A stretch of 52,370 nucleotides of DNA, from contig CAZWBW010000007.1 in the NCBI GenBank assembly GCA_964632355.1, positions 1 through 52,370 of the forward strand, in the 5' to 3' direction. Positions 1-8,263 of the stretch are shown piece after piece. This DNA comes from JALOAP01 sp964632355. GTDB lineage: Bacteria; Chloroflexota; Dehalococcoidia; Tepidiformales; Tepidiformaceae. A program made the translations under genes and the position numbers. Under the pieces are notes generated by a model, which had not been told where the DNA came from, ran no database searches, and saw nothing but the letters and a program-made list of their open reading frames with translations. The first letter of the stretch is position 1; every line of letters starts with the position of its first letter.

Positions 1-486
1 GGCGGGGCCACAGGGTACCAGCAATTTGGGTGTCTGTTGGTGGCGGGCACTGTTTGTCTCGACCTGACGCCTGATTCATACACGCTGCCATCCACCGGTA
101 CGTACTTCGTGCCAACGAACAAGGGGTGGCGCACACAGATCGACTACACCGCTTTCGGTCAGCTGCAGTTACTCGAGGGCCGCACTTTCACGTTCACTGC
201 CTGGTACGTAGCACCAGGGCAGGCATGTGGTTCGCTTCCCTCCAGTGGGTCAGGTCAGCGAATCGCGTCGGCCTCTGTGTCGGGCAGTGTACTGCTCGGG
301 CTTGTCTCAGGAGGTCGCGGCCAGGCGCTGCTCCAGATGACCGGCGACCCTGGCTTCGTCGCCCCGACTGGCCCGCAGACTGTTTGCGTTCAGATGGCGA
401 TGCAGGGCGGGGGACTTCTCTCGGCCGTTAGCTACCTGACGGTCGAAAACGGCGCACTCAGCTGGATCGAAGGACCGTTCGAATGA
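1..486 (+). CDS. C-terminal part of an unrecognised protein (5' end outside window)
   Basis: The frame is open from the first base and ends at a TGA at 484-486, so this is the 3' part of a longer gene; a TTG at 37 is only an internal candidate. About 161 residues are visible. They are rich in Gly, Ser, Thr and aromatic residues with predicted beta-strand character and several Cys, as in extracytoplasmic beta-sandwich domains. There is no membrane anchor at the C-terminus. Its stop overlaps the next start by four bases (ATGA), so it is translationally coupled to a stalked surface protein and a SipW-type signal peptidase. I infer a secreted or cell-surface protein, perhaps another substrate of that peptidase. 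I do not recognise the family. Confidence 0.6.
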   Translation, partial: GGATGYQQFGCLLVAGTVCLDLTPDSYTLPSTGTYFVPTNKGWRTQIDYTAFGQLQLLEGRTFTFTAWYVAPGQACGSLPSSGSGQRIASASVSGSVLLGLVSGGRGQALLQMTGDPGFVAPTGPQTVCVQMAMQGGGLLSAVSYLTVENGALSWIEGPFE

Positions 487-1409
487 ACGGAAAATCGTCT
501 CGTCGCCGGGTCCTGGGTGTGTCGCTCATCGCACTCGCGCTCGCGCTGTTGGGGGTCGGCCTGTACGCGGCGACTCACGCCGATAGGCCAGCTTCTGCCT
601 TCGAAACCAACGGCGCACTGCAGGTGGCTCCTTCACCGGCAGGCCCGTGGTCCGACACCGTCGAGTCCCCGTGGGGTGCCGATGCTATGGCCCCGGGCGA
701 CACAGTATCCGGGACCGTGTACCTGCGATCAGCATCCCCGGATCTCCCCGACACGGCAGCGATGATCGTTGCCGCGATCGGTGATGTCGAAGACAACCAG
801 TACTGGCACAACCTCGTCATCCTGGACATGTCGCTCGACGGGCGCGACCTGCTGCCCCAGTGGACACCGTGCTTCGAGTCAGCGGGGCTGACGCTCGCCG
901 GCCTACGGGATTGCGAAGAGCGGCCCTCCCTGCCGCCACCTCCCGGCGGGAATGGCGTGCCGTTCACGATGACCATCCGCTTCCGGGAAGGCGCTTGGAA
1001 CCGCGTGCAGGGCGCGACGACGGGCCCGTTCCATCTTCGCTTCAGCCTCGTGCGCCAGGCAGACGAGCCGGGCGAGCCTACGGTGACTCCAACTGTCACG
1101 GTGTCTCCCGTCACACCGACTCCTACAGCGACACCCGGCACACCAACGCTCACGCCGACGGTGACCGTGCAGCCTGTCGTGCCCACGGCTCCGACCTCGC
1201 CGACTCCACCCACCCCGACGGTGACAGTGCCCGCCGAACCGCCGTCGTCACCCTCGGATCACGCACCGGCCCGCCCGCCGGGGCCACCCCCGACCGGCAC
1301 CGGCAGCGCGAACCAGCCAGCAGACACCGTCGCATTCGCCGTCGTCGCGATGGTCCTTGGCGTGGGCATCACATTCGCAGCTGTGCGAGCGATACGAAGG
1401 AGGTCGTGA
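483..1409 (+). CDS. TasA/camelysin-like secreted protein with Pro/Thr stalk and C-terminal membrane anchor
   Basis: 308 residues. A basic N-terminus (SSRRR) precedes a hydrophobic signal segment at about residues 11-30. It is followed by a region like the start of mature TasA/camelysin proteins and a beta-rich domain containing APGDTVSGTVYLRS. Residues about 195-280 are an almost pure Pro/Thr/Val/Ser linker with PTPT and PTVTV repeats, and a single hydrophobic helix near residues 283-302 ends in RAIRRRS. This gives a head, stalk and membrane anchor order. It overlaps the previous gene by 4 bp and the SipW-type peptidase by 1 bp. TasA/camelysin proteins are processed by SipW peptidases, so this is the likely client. 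The resemblance to TasA is in architecture and short motifs, not strong identity. Confidence 0.6.
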   Translation: MNGKSSRRRVLGVSLIALALALLGVGLYAATHADRPASAFETNGALQVAPSPAGPWSDTVESPWGADAMAPGDTVSGTVYLRSASPDLPDTAAMIVAAIGDVEDNQYWHNLVILDMSLDGRDLLPQWTPCFESAGLTLAGLRDCEERPSLPPPPGGNGVPFTMTIRFREGAWNRVQGATTGPFHLRFSLVRQADEPGEPTVTPTVTVSPVTPTPTATPGTPTLTPTVTVQPVVPTAPTSPTPPTPTVTVPAEPPSSPSDHAPARPPGPPPTGTGSANQPADTVAFAVVAMVLGVGITFAAVRAIRRRS

Positions 1410-1936
1410 TGGTCGGGATTGTTCAGCGCCTTGGCTTCTGGTGCCTGGTGGGGTTCCTCGTGCTCATCGTCGGGGCGCTTGGCGCTGCCGTCCTGGCGAC
1501 CCGTCTCTTCGGGATATCGTACATCCTTGTGGCCGGTGGCAGCATGGAGCCGACCATTCCGTACGGCTCAGTGGCCATAACGCGAGAGGTCGACGCCGCC
1601 CGCGTCAAAGTAGGCGACATCATCGTTTACACGGACCCTCGCTCCCGCGCCATCACGACGCACCGGGTCGTCGCTATCCAGGGCGATGGGCGGTTGGTCA
1701 CTCGAGGCGATGCGAACAACGTCGACGACCCCGAGCCGGTGCCCCCGGACGCCGTCCGAGCGCGCTACCTCTTCGCGATCCCGCATCTCGGGAAGGTGGC
1801 CGACTGGATCCGCTCGCCTGCAGGGTACGTTGTCCTCATTCTCCTCCCCGGTGTCACCGTCATCGCGTGGGAGTGTGCATCGCTGATCCGCGGATTCCGG
1901 GCCTCACCTGACTCCCGCGCGACTCCGGAGACATGA
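1409..1936 (+). CDS. sipW: SipW/archaeal-type signal peptidase I
   Basis: 175 residues. The ATG at 1409 follows AGGAGG at 1398-1403; the frame is open further upstream but that part is out-of-frame shadow of the preceding gene. A transmembrane helix at about 11-33 leads to GGSMEPTIPYGS with the nucleophile Ser45. TTHRVV follows with His85 in the position where bacterial LepB has Lys, and GDANNVDDP supplies Asp101; this Ser/His/Asp set marks the ER/archaeal/SipW type. A second helix lies at about 139-161. In Bacillus, SipW releases TasA-like matrix proteins, and here the enzyme is the last gene of an operon with such a protein. A general housekeeping LepB is expected elsewhere. Confidence 0.85.
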   Translation: MVGIVQRLGFWCLVGFLVLIVGALGAAVLATRLFGISYILVAGGSMEPTIPYGSVAITREVDAARVKVGDIIVYTDPRSRAITTHRVVAIQGDGRLVTRGDANNVDDPEPVPPDAVRARYLFAIPHLGKVADWIRSPAGYVVLILLPGVTVIAWECASLIRGFRASPDSRATPET

Positions 1937-2000
1937 CACGCCGCTTCGGCAGTTCGCTGAGCCACCGCTCGTGTAGAATTCCGGCGCGATACATGCGGAA

Positions 2001-2093
2001 CCGCTGCAGCTCCCGGTCCCCGGTGCAGCGGCGTCCTCCCGTTCGGTTAGCGAGTTCGCGCACCCCGCTCGCCGGGGACCATCCGGGTGCGCG
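2001..2093 (+). promoter_or_regulatory. Two tandem hairpins in the leader before the acyl-CoA dehydrogenase gene
   Basis: The first hairpin pairs CCGCTGCA (2001-2008) with TGCAGCGG (2024-2031). The second pairs CGCGCACCC (2057-2065) with GGGTGCGCG (2085-2093), ending just before the AGGAG ribosome site near 2101. Inside the second, CCCC at 2063-2066 could instead pair with GGGG at 2074-2077. Neither has a T-run. The first could end transcription of the sipW operon; the second looks like leader structure. Confidence 0.4.
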
Positions 2094-2110
2094 CTGTGTA
2101 GGAGTGTGTC

Positions 2111-3388
2111 ATGGCCTGGGAGTTCTACACCGACCCTGAGTTCCAGGAGGAACTCGATTGGATCGACGAGTTCGTCCGCGAAGAGGTCGAGCCGCTGGAG
2201 TTCGTGCTCGGTAGCCCCGCCGACCTCAAGCAGCCCGGCTTCGAGGAACTCGTTCGCCCGCTACAGAAGCAGGTCAAGGAGCGTGGGCTCTGGGCCTGCC
2301 ACCTCGGCCCCGAACTCGGCGGCAAGGGCTATGGGCAGGTCAAGCTCGCCCTCATGAACGAAAAGTTCGGCCGCACGCGCTTCGGTCCTACCGTGTTCGG
2401 CGCACAGGCGCCCGATACCGGCAACTCCGAAATCCTCGCGCACTACGGAACGCCCGAGCAGAAGGAGCGCTACCTCCAGCCCCTGCTCGACAACGAAATC
2501 GTTTCCTGCTTCTCGATGACCGAGCCCCACGGCGGCAGCGACCCCACCCAGTTCCGCACCACCGCTGTCGAAGACGGCGATGAGTGGGTCATCAACGGCT
2601 ACAAGTGGTTCTCGTCGAACGCCAAGTACGCGTCCTTCTTTATCACGATGGCCGTGACCGACCCCGATGCGCCCCCACACGAGCGCATGTCCATGTTTAT
2701 CGTCCCGGCCGAAACCCCGGGCATCGAGGTCGTCCACAACTTCGGGTTCCACGGCGAGCCGGACCCATCCCACGCGTACCTTCGCTATAACAACGTCCGC
2801 GTGCCGCGCGACCACATGCTCGGCGGGCGCGGCCAGGCGTTCGTCGTCGCCCAGACCCGGCTCGGCGGCGGCCGCATGCACCACGCCATGCGCACCGTCG
2901 CGCAGGCGCAGAAGTGCTTCGATCTGATGTGCGAACGCGCGCTGTCGCGGACCACCAAGGGTGAGCGCCTCGCCGAGAAGCAACTCGTGCAGCAAATGAT
3001 CTCCGACTGCTGGATTCAGCTCCGGCAGTTCCGGCTGCTCGTCCTCGAAACCGCGTGGCTCATCGACCACCACAAGGACTACCTGAAGGTCCGGAAGAAC
3101 ATCGCCGCCGTGAAAGCCACGATGCCGAAGGTGCTGCACGATGTCGCGTCGGCCGCCCTGCAGGTGCACGGGTCGCTGGGCATCACGACCGACATGCCCT
3201 TCACCGACTACATCATCAACTCGTACCACGTCGGATTGGCCGACGGCCCGACCGAGGTGCACAAGGTCACGGTCGCGCGGCAGGTGCTCCGCGAATACGA
3301 AGCCGGCGACGAGATCTTCCCGCGTGCCTACCGGCCGTACATGCGGGAGAAGGCGCGCCAGAAGTACGGCTTCGTCCGCGAAGCCTAG
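2111..3388 (+). CDS. Acyl-CoA dehydrogenase (ACAD10/11-like)
   Basis: 425 residues, a normal length for this flavoenzyme family, which oxidises acyl-CoA thioesters to 2-enoyl-CoA with FAD and passes electrons to ETF. The ATG follows AGGAG. Visible features are the N-terminal helical domain, CFSMTEPHGGSDPTQF in the middle beta domain, GGGRMHHAMRTVAQAQ, and the C-terminal HGSLGITTDMPFTDY and DGPTEVHKVTVARQ segments. This last part resembles the ACAD10/11 group rather than short-chain dehydrogenases. The next gene, 18 bases downstream, is a phosphotransferase like the one fused to ACAD10/11 in animals. ACAD11-type systems act on 4-hydroxy fatty acids through a phosphorylated intermediate, so a similar role is plausible but inferred. 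Confidence 0.88.
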   Translation: MAWEFYTDPEFQEELDWIDEFVREEVEPLEFVLGSPADLKQPGFEELVRPLQKQVKERGLWACHLGPELGGKGYGQVKLALMNEKFGRTRFGPTVFGAQAPDTGNSEILAHYGTPEQKERYLQPLLDNEIVSCFSMTEPHGGSDPTQFRTTAVEDGDEWVINGYKWFSSNAKYASFFITMAVTDPDAPPHERMSMFIVPAETPGIEVVHNFGFHGEPDPSHAYLRYNNVRVPRDHMLGGRGQAFVVAQTRLGGGRMHHAMRTVAQAQKCFDLMCERALSRTTKGERLAEKQLVQQMISDCWIQLRQFRLLVLETAWLIDHHKDYLKVRKNIAAVKATMPKVLHDVASAALQVHGSLGITTDMPFTDYIINSYHVGLADGPTEVHKVTVARQVLREYEAGDEIFPRAYRPYMREKARQKYGFVREA

Positions 3389-3406
3389 CGCTCGGCGGAG
3401 GGAACT

Positions 3407-4408
3407 ATGGACCTCGACGAAATGCGGCAACGGCTCGTGCCGTTCGTCCGCGCGAAGCTCGACGATCCACAGGCCGAAGTCGTCGGCCTCGAGCCGGGGC
3501 CCGGCCATGCTGGCTTCTCGTACCTCTTCGATGTGACCACCGGCGGCGAGCTCCGGCGCTACTTCATGCGCCTCCCTCCCCCCAACGTGAAGTGGGAGGG
3601 AACCGCCGATGTCCTGCGGCAGGTGTGCGCGCTCCAGGCCCTCGATGGCACCGACGTCCCGCACGCGCCGGTGATCTGGTCGGGCGACGACCTCGAATGG
3701 TTCGGGTGCCCCTACTTCGTGGTCCCGCGCATCGATGGCGACGTCCTGCGTGGCGACTGGTACCTCAAGCTGAGCGAAGAAACCCGCCGCGACATGGCGA
3801 AGCAGGCCATGACCGCCCTCGCGAACATCCACCGCGTCGACTGGCAGACGAAGTGCGGGTACCTCGGCGACTTCTGGGGCTTCGAATTCGACGTAACGCG
3901 CTGGGACCGCTTCTACGAACGCGCCGCCGATCGCGAGAAGCTCGCGCTCCAGCCGCGCGTGAAGGAACTGCTGCTCCAGAAGATCCCTGAAAACACGCGC
4001 ATCGGGCTCTACCACGGCGACTTCCAGTGGCAGAACCTCATGTTTTCGCCCGAAGGGAAGCTGCTTGCCGTCATCGACTGGGAACTCTGCGGCATCGGCG
4101 CGACGCTCAACGATGTCGGCTGGATCTGCGCGTTCAACGACCCATCGGCCTGGGCTTCGAACCGCAACATCGGCCAGGGCGGCATGCCCCATGGCGACGA
4201 ACTCCAGGAGATGTACATCGAAGCCTGGGGCGCCGACCCGGGCGACATCTCATGGTTCAAGGCGCTCGCGACCTACAAGTTCGCGATCATCACCGGCTTC
4301 AACCTCATGCTGCACCGGCGCGGCAAGCGCCCGGACCCGCAGTGGGAGGAGACCGCACTGAGCATGGAGCCGAACCTCGAGTACTCGCTCAAACTCCTCG
4401 GCGGCTAG
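3407..4408 (+). CDS. Aminoglycoside-phosphotransferase-family kinase (ACAD10/11-type partner)
   Basis: 333 residues of the APH/choline-kinase-like fold. The catalytic loop YHGDFQWQNLM (about residues 204-214) has the Brenner-type HGD with a following Asn, and VIDWELCGIG (about 223-232) supplies the metal-binding Asp. An N-terminal nucleotide-binding lobe begins with GLEPGPGHAGFSYLFDV. It lies 18 bp after the acyl-CoA dehydrogenase gene and before a strong terminator, so the two form a transcription unit. In ACAD10/11 the same two activities are fused, the kinase phosphorylating a hydroxyacyl-CoA before elimination. I infer the same division of labour; a role in antibiotic resistance is unlikely in this context. 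Confidence 0.82.
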   Translation: MDLDEMRQRLVPFVRAKLDDPQAEVVGLEPGPGHAGFSYLFDVTTGGELRRYFMRLPPPNVKWEGTADVLRQVCALQALDGTDVPHAPVIWSGDDLEWFGCPYFVVPRIDGDVLRGDWYLKLSEETRRDMAKQAMTALANIHRVDWQTKCGYLGDFWGFEFDVTRWDRFYERAADREKLALQPRVKELLLQKIPENTRIGLYHGDFQWQNLMFSPEGKLLAVIDWELCGIGATLNDVGWICAFNDPSAWASNRNIGQGGMPHGDELQEMYIEAWGADPGDISWFKALATYKFAIITGFNLMLHRRGKRPDPQWEETALSMEPNLEYSLKLLGG

Positions 4409-4430
4409 CCGGGAGGGCCTCGAATTCGAA

Positions 4431-4461
4431 GGGCCGGCGTTCCCTGCGCCGGCCCTTTTTT
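4431..4461 (+). terminator. Rho-independent terminator of the acyl-CoA dehydrogenase/kinase operon
   Basis: A perfect 9-bp stem, GGGCCGGCG (4431-4439) and CGCCGGCCC (4447-4455), is followed by six T at 4456-4461. The T-run is on the plus strand only. Confidence 0.92.
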
Positions 4462-4491
4462 CGCGTGCACCTGCCGGCAGACGCGAACCAG

Positions 4492-5826
4492 CTAGGCAGC
4501 CGGCTTCGTTGCGGGAGTCATTTCCTCCACCCTGGGTTCTTTCAGGAGCGCCCACGCCCCCACGCCTACGAGGACGAACAGGGCTCCCAACGTGAGGAAC
4601 CCGGCGTCCATCGAAACCGCGGCGAACCCGGCGGCAGTCATTGGCCCGACCATGAACGCGAGTGCCTGTGCGCTCCCGGCGAACCCGAACGCCGTCCCTC
4701 GCCGCGACCGGGGCACCGCCGACGCGATGATGGTGTTGCTCGCGGGCAGCATCGCCGCCTGCAACAGCGAAATGACCGAGAACCACAGTACGAACAGCGG
4801 CACGTTCCCCGCCAGCGCAAGCAGCACGTGGGCGACACCGCTCGCGCAGCACCCCACCAGCAGCGCCTGCCGGAACCGTCCCGGGAGTACGACGCGCCGC
4901 GCCACTATCAGCACCCCCACCACGCTCGCGATGCCTGCCAGGGTGAACGCCACGCCAACGGCGCCCGCCCCCGAGTCTCCCTCCAGTTCGCCCATGGCCA
5001 GTGGTGTTGCCAGCCGCACAAGCTGCGTCATCGCGAACAGGAAGAAGTAGAACCCCAGCGCCGTCATCAGCTGGACCGTGACGAGCGACCGCATAGGCGG
5101 TACGGGTTCGCCGTCTTCCTCGTCCGCGGAGCTCGCCGTCTTCCGTGCCCGGACCTCATCGCGCGGAACGAGGAAGATCACCAGCGTCGCCGCCACCGCC
5201 GGCATCAGCGCCGCCCCGGCGATGGCGCCACGCAGCCCGAACGCGACCGCCAGCCCCGCTCCGATCGCCGGCCCGACCGTGTTCCCGAGATACTGTGCGC
5301 CGGTCACCAGCCCGAGCGACTGGCTCAGTTTCGAATCCGGCACGGTGACCGAAGTCAGTGCTACCGCCGCGGGGATGAAGCCCGAGAACAATCCCTGGAA
5401 TGTGAAGGCGACCGCGACATGCCAAGGCTCCGTCGCGAAGGCGGCGATGAGCGTCGTGGCGGTTGCGAAGTAGAGCGCACGCACGAACATCAGCTTTCGG
5501 CCCAGCCGGTCCGAAAGCATCCCCCAGGCCGGGCCGCTCACGAGCCGCGCGATCCCCGTGCCGGTAGTCGCGACACCAACCCAGAACAGCGCTTCTGCGT
5601 CGCTCGCGGCGCCCAGTTCGAGCATGTACAACGGAAGGAACGGCACCCAGAAGTTCATCGACAGGCTGGCGAGCCCGGCTCCCAGCGCGATGGCAAGCGT
5701 CGACGCACTGCCAATTTTCGCGAGGACGCCCCGCCACCCCGGTTCGCTCAGGCCGGGTGCCTCGGATGACCGTTCCTTCGTTGCCGTCAAACTCCCGTCG
5801 ACTCCATGCCCGCCCGCGGTGCCCAC
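4492..5826 (-). CDS. MFS transporter, DHA1-like drug/metabolite exporter
   Basis: 444 residues with about 12 hydrophobic segments in two six-helix halves separated by a charged loop (VPRDEVRARKTASSADEEDG, about residues 225-244). The MFS motif A appears as GMLSDRLGRKLM between helices 2 and 3. The C-terminus is cytoplasmic and charged. The GTG at 5826 has GAAGG eight bases upstream; a TTG about 11 codons later is an alternative. Members of this MdtG-like group export drugs or hydrophobic metabolites by proton antiport; the substrate cannot be read from sequence. It stands alone, facing the acyl-CoA dehydrogenase operon tail to tail, and lies downstream of the terminator of the ABC transporter genes. 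Confidence 0.85.
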   Translation of the reverse strand: MGTAGGHGVDGSLTATKERSSEAPGLSEPGWRGVLAKIGSASTLAIALGAGLASLSMNFWVPFLPLYMLELGAASDAEALFWVGVATTGTGIARLVSGPAWGMLSDRLGRKLMFVRALYFATATTLIAAFATEPWHVAVAFTFQGLFSGFIPAAVALTSVTVPDSKLSQSLGLVTGAQYLGNTVGPAIGAGLAVAFGLRGAIAGAALMPAVAATLVIFLVPRDEVRARKTASSADEEDGEPVPPMRSLVTVQLMTALGFYFFLFAMTQLVRLATPLAMGELEGDSGAGAVGVAFTLAGIASVVGVLIVARRVVLPGRFRQALLVGCCASGVAHVLLALAGNVPLFVLWFSVISLLQAAMLPASNTIIASAVPRSRRGTAFGFAGSAQALAFMVGPMTAAGFAAVSMDAGFLTLGALFVLVGVGAWALLKEPRVEEMTPATKPAA

Positions 5827-5886
5827 GCTACAGACCTTCGGTGGCTAGGGGAACACCTGCCCGTGCAGTGGTGCTGCGGTCGGATG

Positions 5887-5923
5887 CACAAAGAAGTGGC
5901 CCGGCAATCGTACGCCGGGCCAC
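5887..5923 (-). terminator. Terminator of the oligopeptide ABC transporter operon
   Basis: On the minus strand a perfect 10-bp stem GTGGCCCGGC/GCCGGGCCAC (5896-5905 and 5914-5923, loop of 8) is followed by TTCTTTGTG. It lies 27 bases after the stop of the downstream permease gene. Confidence 0.8.
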
Positions 5924-5949
5924 CTCGCGTTGTTGTCCAGGATGTTCGC

Positions 5950-6951
5950 TCAGCGCGTGCCGCGAAGCCGCGGATCGAGCACATCGCGCAGCGCGTCGCC
6001 GAGCATGTTGAAGCCGAACACGGCGATGAAGATCGCGAGCCCCGGGAACAGCCCGAGGTACAGGTGGCTCGCCATTAGGTCGCGCGTCCGGCCGGAGAGC
6101 ATCTGTCCCCACGTCGGGAAGTTCGTGACACCCACGCCCAGGTAGCTCAGTGTCGCTTCGGCCAGCACCGCCGTTCCAAGCTGCACCGTGGCGAGCACGA
6201 TGACCGTCGGCACGATGTTCGGCAGTACGTGTCGGAGGATGATTCGCGAGTTGCTCGCGCCCAGCACCTGCGCGGCTTCGATGTACGGGTTGGCCTTCAC
6301 CGAAATCACCGAACTGCGGATCACCCGGATGGCCCCGCCCGCGAGCACCACGCCAAGGATAAGGATTACGACCGTGGTTCGCGGGAACGTGTACCAGATC
6401 CATGGGCCGTTTCGCGGGTCGGGCCCCCAGTTCGGCCCACGGCCAAGCCCGAAGAAGCCGAGGTCGCCCGTCGTACCGAGCACTGCCGCCATCGTGAGGA
6501 TGAGGAAGATAGCCGGGAACGCGATCCAGATATCCACGAGCCGCTGCACGATCACGTCGAGCCAGCCCATGAAGTACCCGCTGATCAAACCGATCGTGGT
6601 GGCGAGAATCCCCGCGAGAAGCACCGTGCCGATGCCGACAAGCGCGGTCACCTGCGCGCCGTAAACGATTCGCGAAAAGATGTCCCGGCCGTTGTGGTCG
6701 GTGCCGAAAATGTACTTCCCACCGGGACTAACCAGTTCGTCCCCCGTATGCGTTTGGTCGACGGCGTCAGGCGCGATCCACGGCGAGAATATCGCGACCA
6801 GCACGATGACGAGGAACACGACTGCCCCGAAGGCACCGAGTGGCTTCTGCCGGACAAAGCGTGCCAGGTTGCGGGCCACCCGAGTGTATGTCGGCTGTTC
6901 TGCTCTGAACTGACGGGTAACGCTTGTCTCCGCTGCTACGCTCAAAGCCAT
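5950..6951 (-). CDS. Oligopeptide/dipeptide ABC transporter permease, DppC/OppC type
   Basis: 333 residues. The N-terminus has the OppC_N segment with one transmembrane helix and FGTDHNGRDIFSR, typical of DppC. The binding-protein-dependent transport domain follows with five helices, including the EAA loop EAAQVLGASNSRIILRHVLP, which docks on the ATPase. The C-terminus FGFNMLGDALRDVLDPRLRG is diagnostic. A Gly/Pro/Trp-rich insertion (roughly residues 155-195, around GRGPNWGPDPRNGPW) is unusual for the family. It starts 16 bases after the DppB-type gene. The substrate could be peptides, nickel or glycans; three family 5 binding proteins upstream fit peptides or oligosaccharides. The matching ATPases are not in this window. 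Confidence 0.9.
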   Translation of the reverse strand: MALSVAAETSVTRQFRAEQPTYTRVARNLARFVRQKPLGAFGAVVFLVIVLVAIFSPWIAPDAVDQTHTGDELVSPGGKYIFGTDHNGRDIFSRIVYGAQVTALVGIGTVLLAGILATTIGLISGYFMGWLDVIVQRLVDIWIAFPAIFLILTMAAVLGTTGDLGFFGLGRGPNWGPDPRNGPWIWYTFPRTTVVILILGVVLAGGAIRVIRSSVISVKANPYIEAAQVLGASNSRIILRHVLPNIVPTVIVLATVQLGTAVLAEATLSYLGVGVTNFPTWGQMLSGRTRDLMASHLYLGLFPGLAIFIAVFGFNMLGDALRDVLDPRLRGTR

Positions 6952-6967
6952 CTCTCCAATCCGTGCG

Positions 6968-8176
6968 TCACAGCTTCACCCTCGGGTCGAAGTACGCGTA
7001 ACACATATCCACCGCCAGGTTCGCGACCACCACGATCAACGCCACGATCATGTTGACCGCGATAATCGGTGGATAATCGCGACCCCGGATCGACTCCAAC
7101 AGGTACGCAGCTACACCCGGCAGACCGAAAATCACTTCGATTACGACCGAACCGCCGATAAGCACCGGGATCTGGATGCCGAGGATGGTGATGATCGGGA
7201 GCATCGCATTCCGGACAGCGTGGCGAGTCACAACCAGGCGGCCCTGGAGGCCCTTCGAGCGAGCCGTCCGGATGTAGTCTTGCCGGAGCACCTCGAGCAT
7301 TTCCGTGCGGGTGAGCCGCATCAGCGTTCCTGAAAGCGCCAGCCCCAGGATGAACGCCGGCACCACCATCTGCTCGAGGTTCGCGATCGGGTCGTCCCAC
7401 AACTCGCTGTAGTAGATAGGGAAGGAGTAGTCGAACCACCTCGCGGCGAGCGCGATGACCAGCGTCGCGAAGAAAAACGATGGGAGCGAAAGCATCGCCA
7501 CCGCGAAGCTGCGGACCACATAGTCCGCGAGCGAATCCTGCTTGACGGCCGAGATCACCCCGGTGGGAATCGCGACCACGGCGCCGAACACCATCGCCAG
7601 CAGGCCGAGCTGGATTGTCACCGGCAGCCGCCGCTGGAGCTCGTCGTTCACCGACTGGTTGCCGTAGAGCGATGTGCCGAGATCGAGCCGGACCGCCGAG
7701 GACATCCAGTCCCACCACTGCGCGATGAAGCCCTTGTCCAGGCCGAGATTCGCCCGGATCGTGTCTTTGTAGGCCTCAAGAGCCACCTTGTTCCGGATCT
7801 CCATGCGCCGCGCCGTCGGGATCGACTCGACGAACGACCGGCGCTCTTCTGTGTTGTCCAGGTTCACGCCCTCGGCCGCGGCCATTTCGCGCACATCGTC
7901 GGTCGCTGCGAGGACATCAAGGCCTGCCGCCTGCCGCTGGGCGAAGTCAGCCTCTGCGGGGTCGGAAATGGCCTCGACGCCGGGCCAGCTCGGGTCCTTC
8001 AACTCCTGGTCGATCAGGCGTTCGAAGCCGGCGAGCCCACCACCAGTAACGTTTTCGCTCACGACAATGTCGACGGCGTCGCCTGGCAACAGCCGGATCA
8101 TTCCCATGACGACGAGCGACACGCCGATGAGCGTGGGGATCATCAAGAGCACGCGGCGTACGATGTACTGCCCCAA
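6968..8176 (-). CDS. Oligopeptide/dipeptide ABC transporter permease, DppB type, with large periplasmic insertion
   Basis: 402 residues from a TTG at 8176 that follows GGAGG by seven bases; the frame is open upstream without a better site. The first helix (YIVRRVLLMIPTLIGVSLVV) and RLLPGD are typical of DppB, and the EAA loop is YIRTARSKGLQGRLVVTRHA. It ends with NLAVDMCYAYFDPRVKL, the family's usual C-terminus. DppB proteins are normally about 310-340 residues; the extra length is a charged, mostly helical insertion at about residues 35-135, directly after the first helix and so likely outside the membrane. That segment could contact the binding proteins. Gene order is binding protein, DppB, DppC. 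Confidence 0.9.
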   Translation of the reverse strand: MGQYIVRRVLLMIPTLIGVSLVVMGMIRLLPGDAVDIVVSENVTGGGLAGFERLIDQELKDPSWPGVEAISDPAEADFAQRQAAGLDVLAATDDVREMAAAEGVNLDNTEERRSFVESIPTARRMEIRNKVALEAYKDTIRANLGLDKGFIAQWWDWMSSAVRLDLGTSLYGNQSVNDELQRRLPVTIQLGLLAMVFGAVVAIPTGVISAVKQDSLADYVVRSFAVAMLSLPSFFFATLVIALAARWFDYSFPIYYSELWDDPIANLEQMVVPAFILGLALSGTLMRLTRTEMLEVLRQDYIRTARSKGLQGRLVVTRHAVRNAMLPIITILGIQIPVLIGGSVVIEVIFGLPGVAAYLLESIRGRDYPPIIAVNMIVALIVVVANLAVDMCYAYFDPRVKL

Positions 8177-8203
8177 GCAAACGCCTCCGCTGCTGAATGT
8201 GGA

Positions 8204-8230
8204 GGGGTGGAGGGCGCCGCCCCCCACCCC
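8204..8230 (-). other. GC hairpin between binding-protein gene and permease gene
   Basis: GGGGTGG (8204-8210) pairs with CCACCCC (8224-8230), without a T-run. In ABC operons such hairpins often protect or attenuate the message so that the binding protein is made in excess of the permease; that role here is inferred. Confidence 0.45.
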
Positions 8231-8263
8231 TGTCGTCGTGATGCTGTTTTCCCCTCGCCGGGC

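Noticed and set aside
1075..1320. Repetitive Pro/Thr-coding DNA considered as a tandem repeat or recombination site
   Set aside because: The repetition is explained by the low-complexity stalk of a coding sequence; units are irregular.
2261..4192. Long open frame (643 codons) on the minus strand across the acyl-CoA dehydrogenase and kinase genes
   Set aside because: It mirrors two well-supported genes, has no family motifs, and results from high-GC codon use leaving the opposite frame open.
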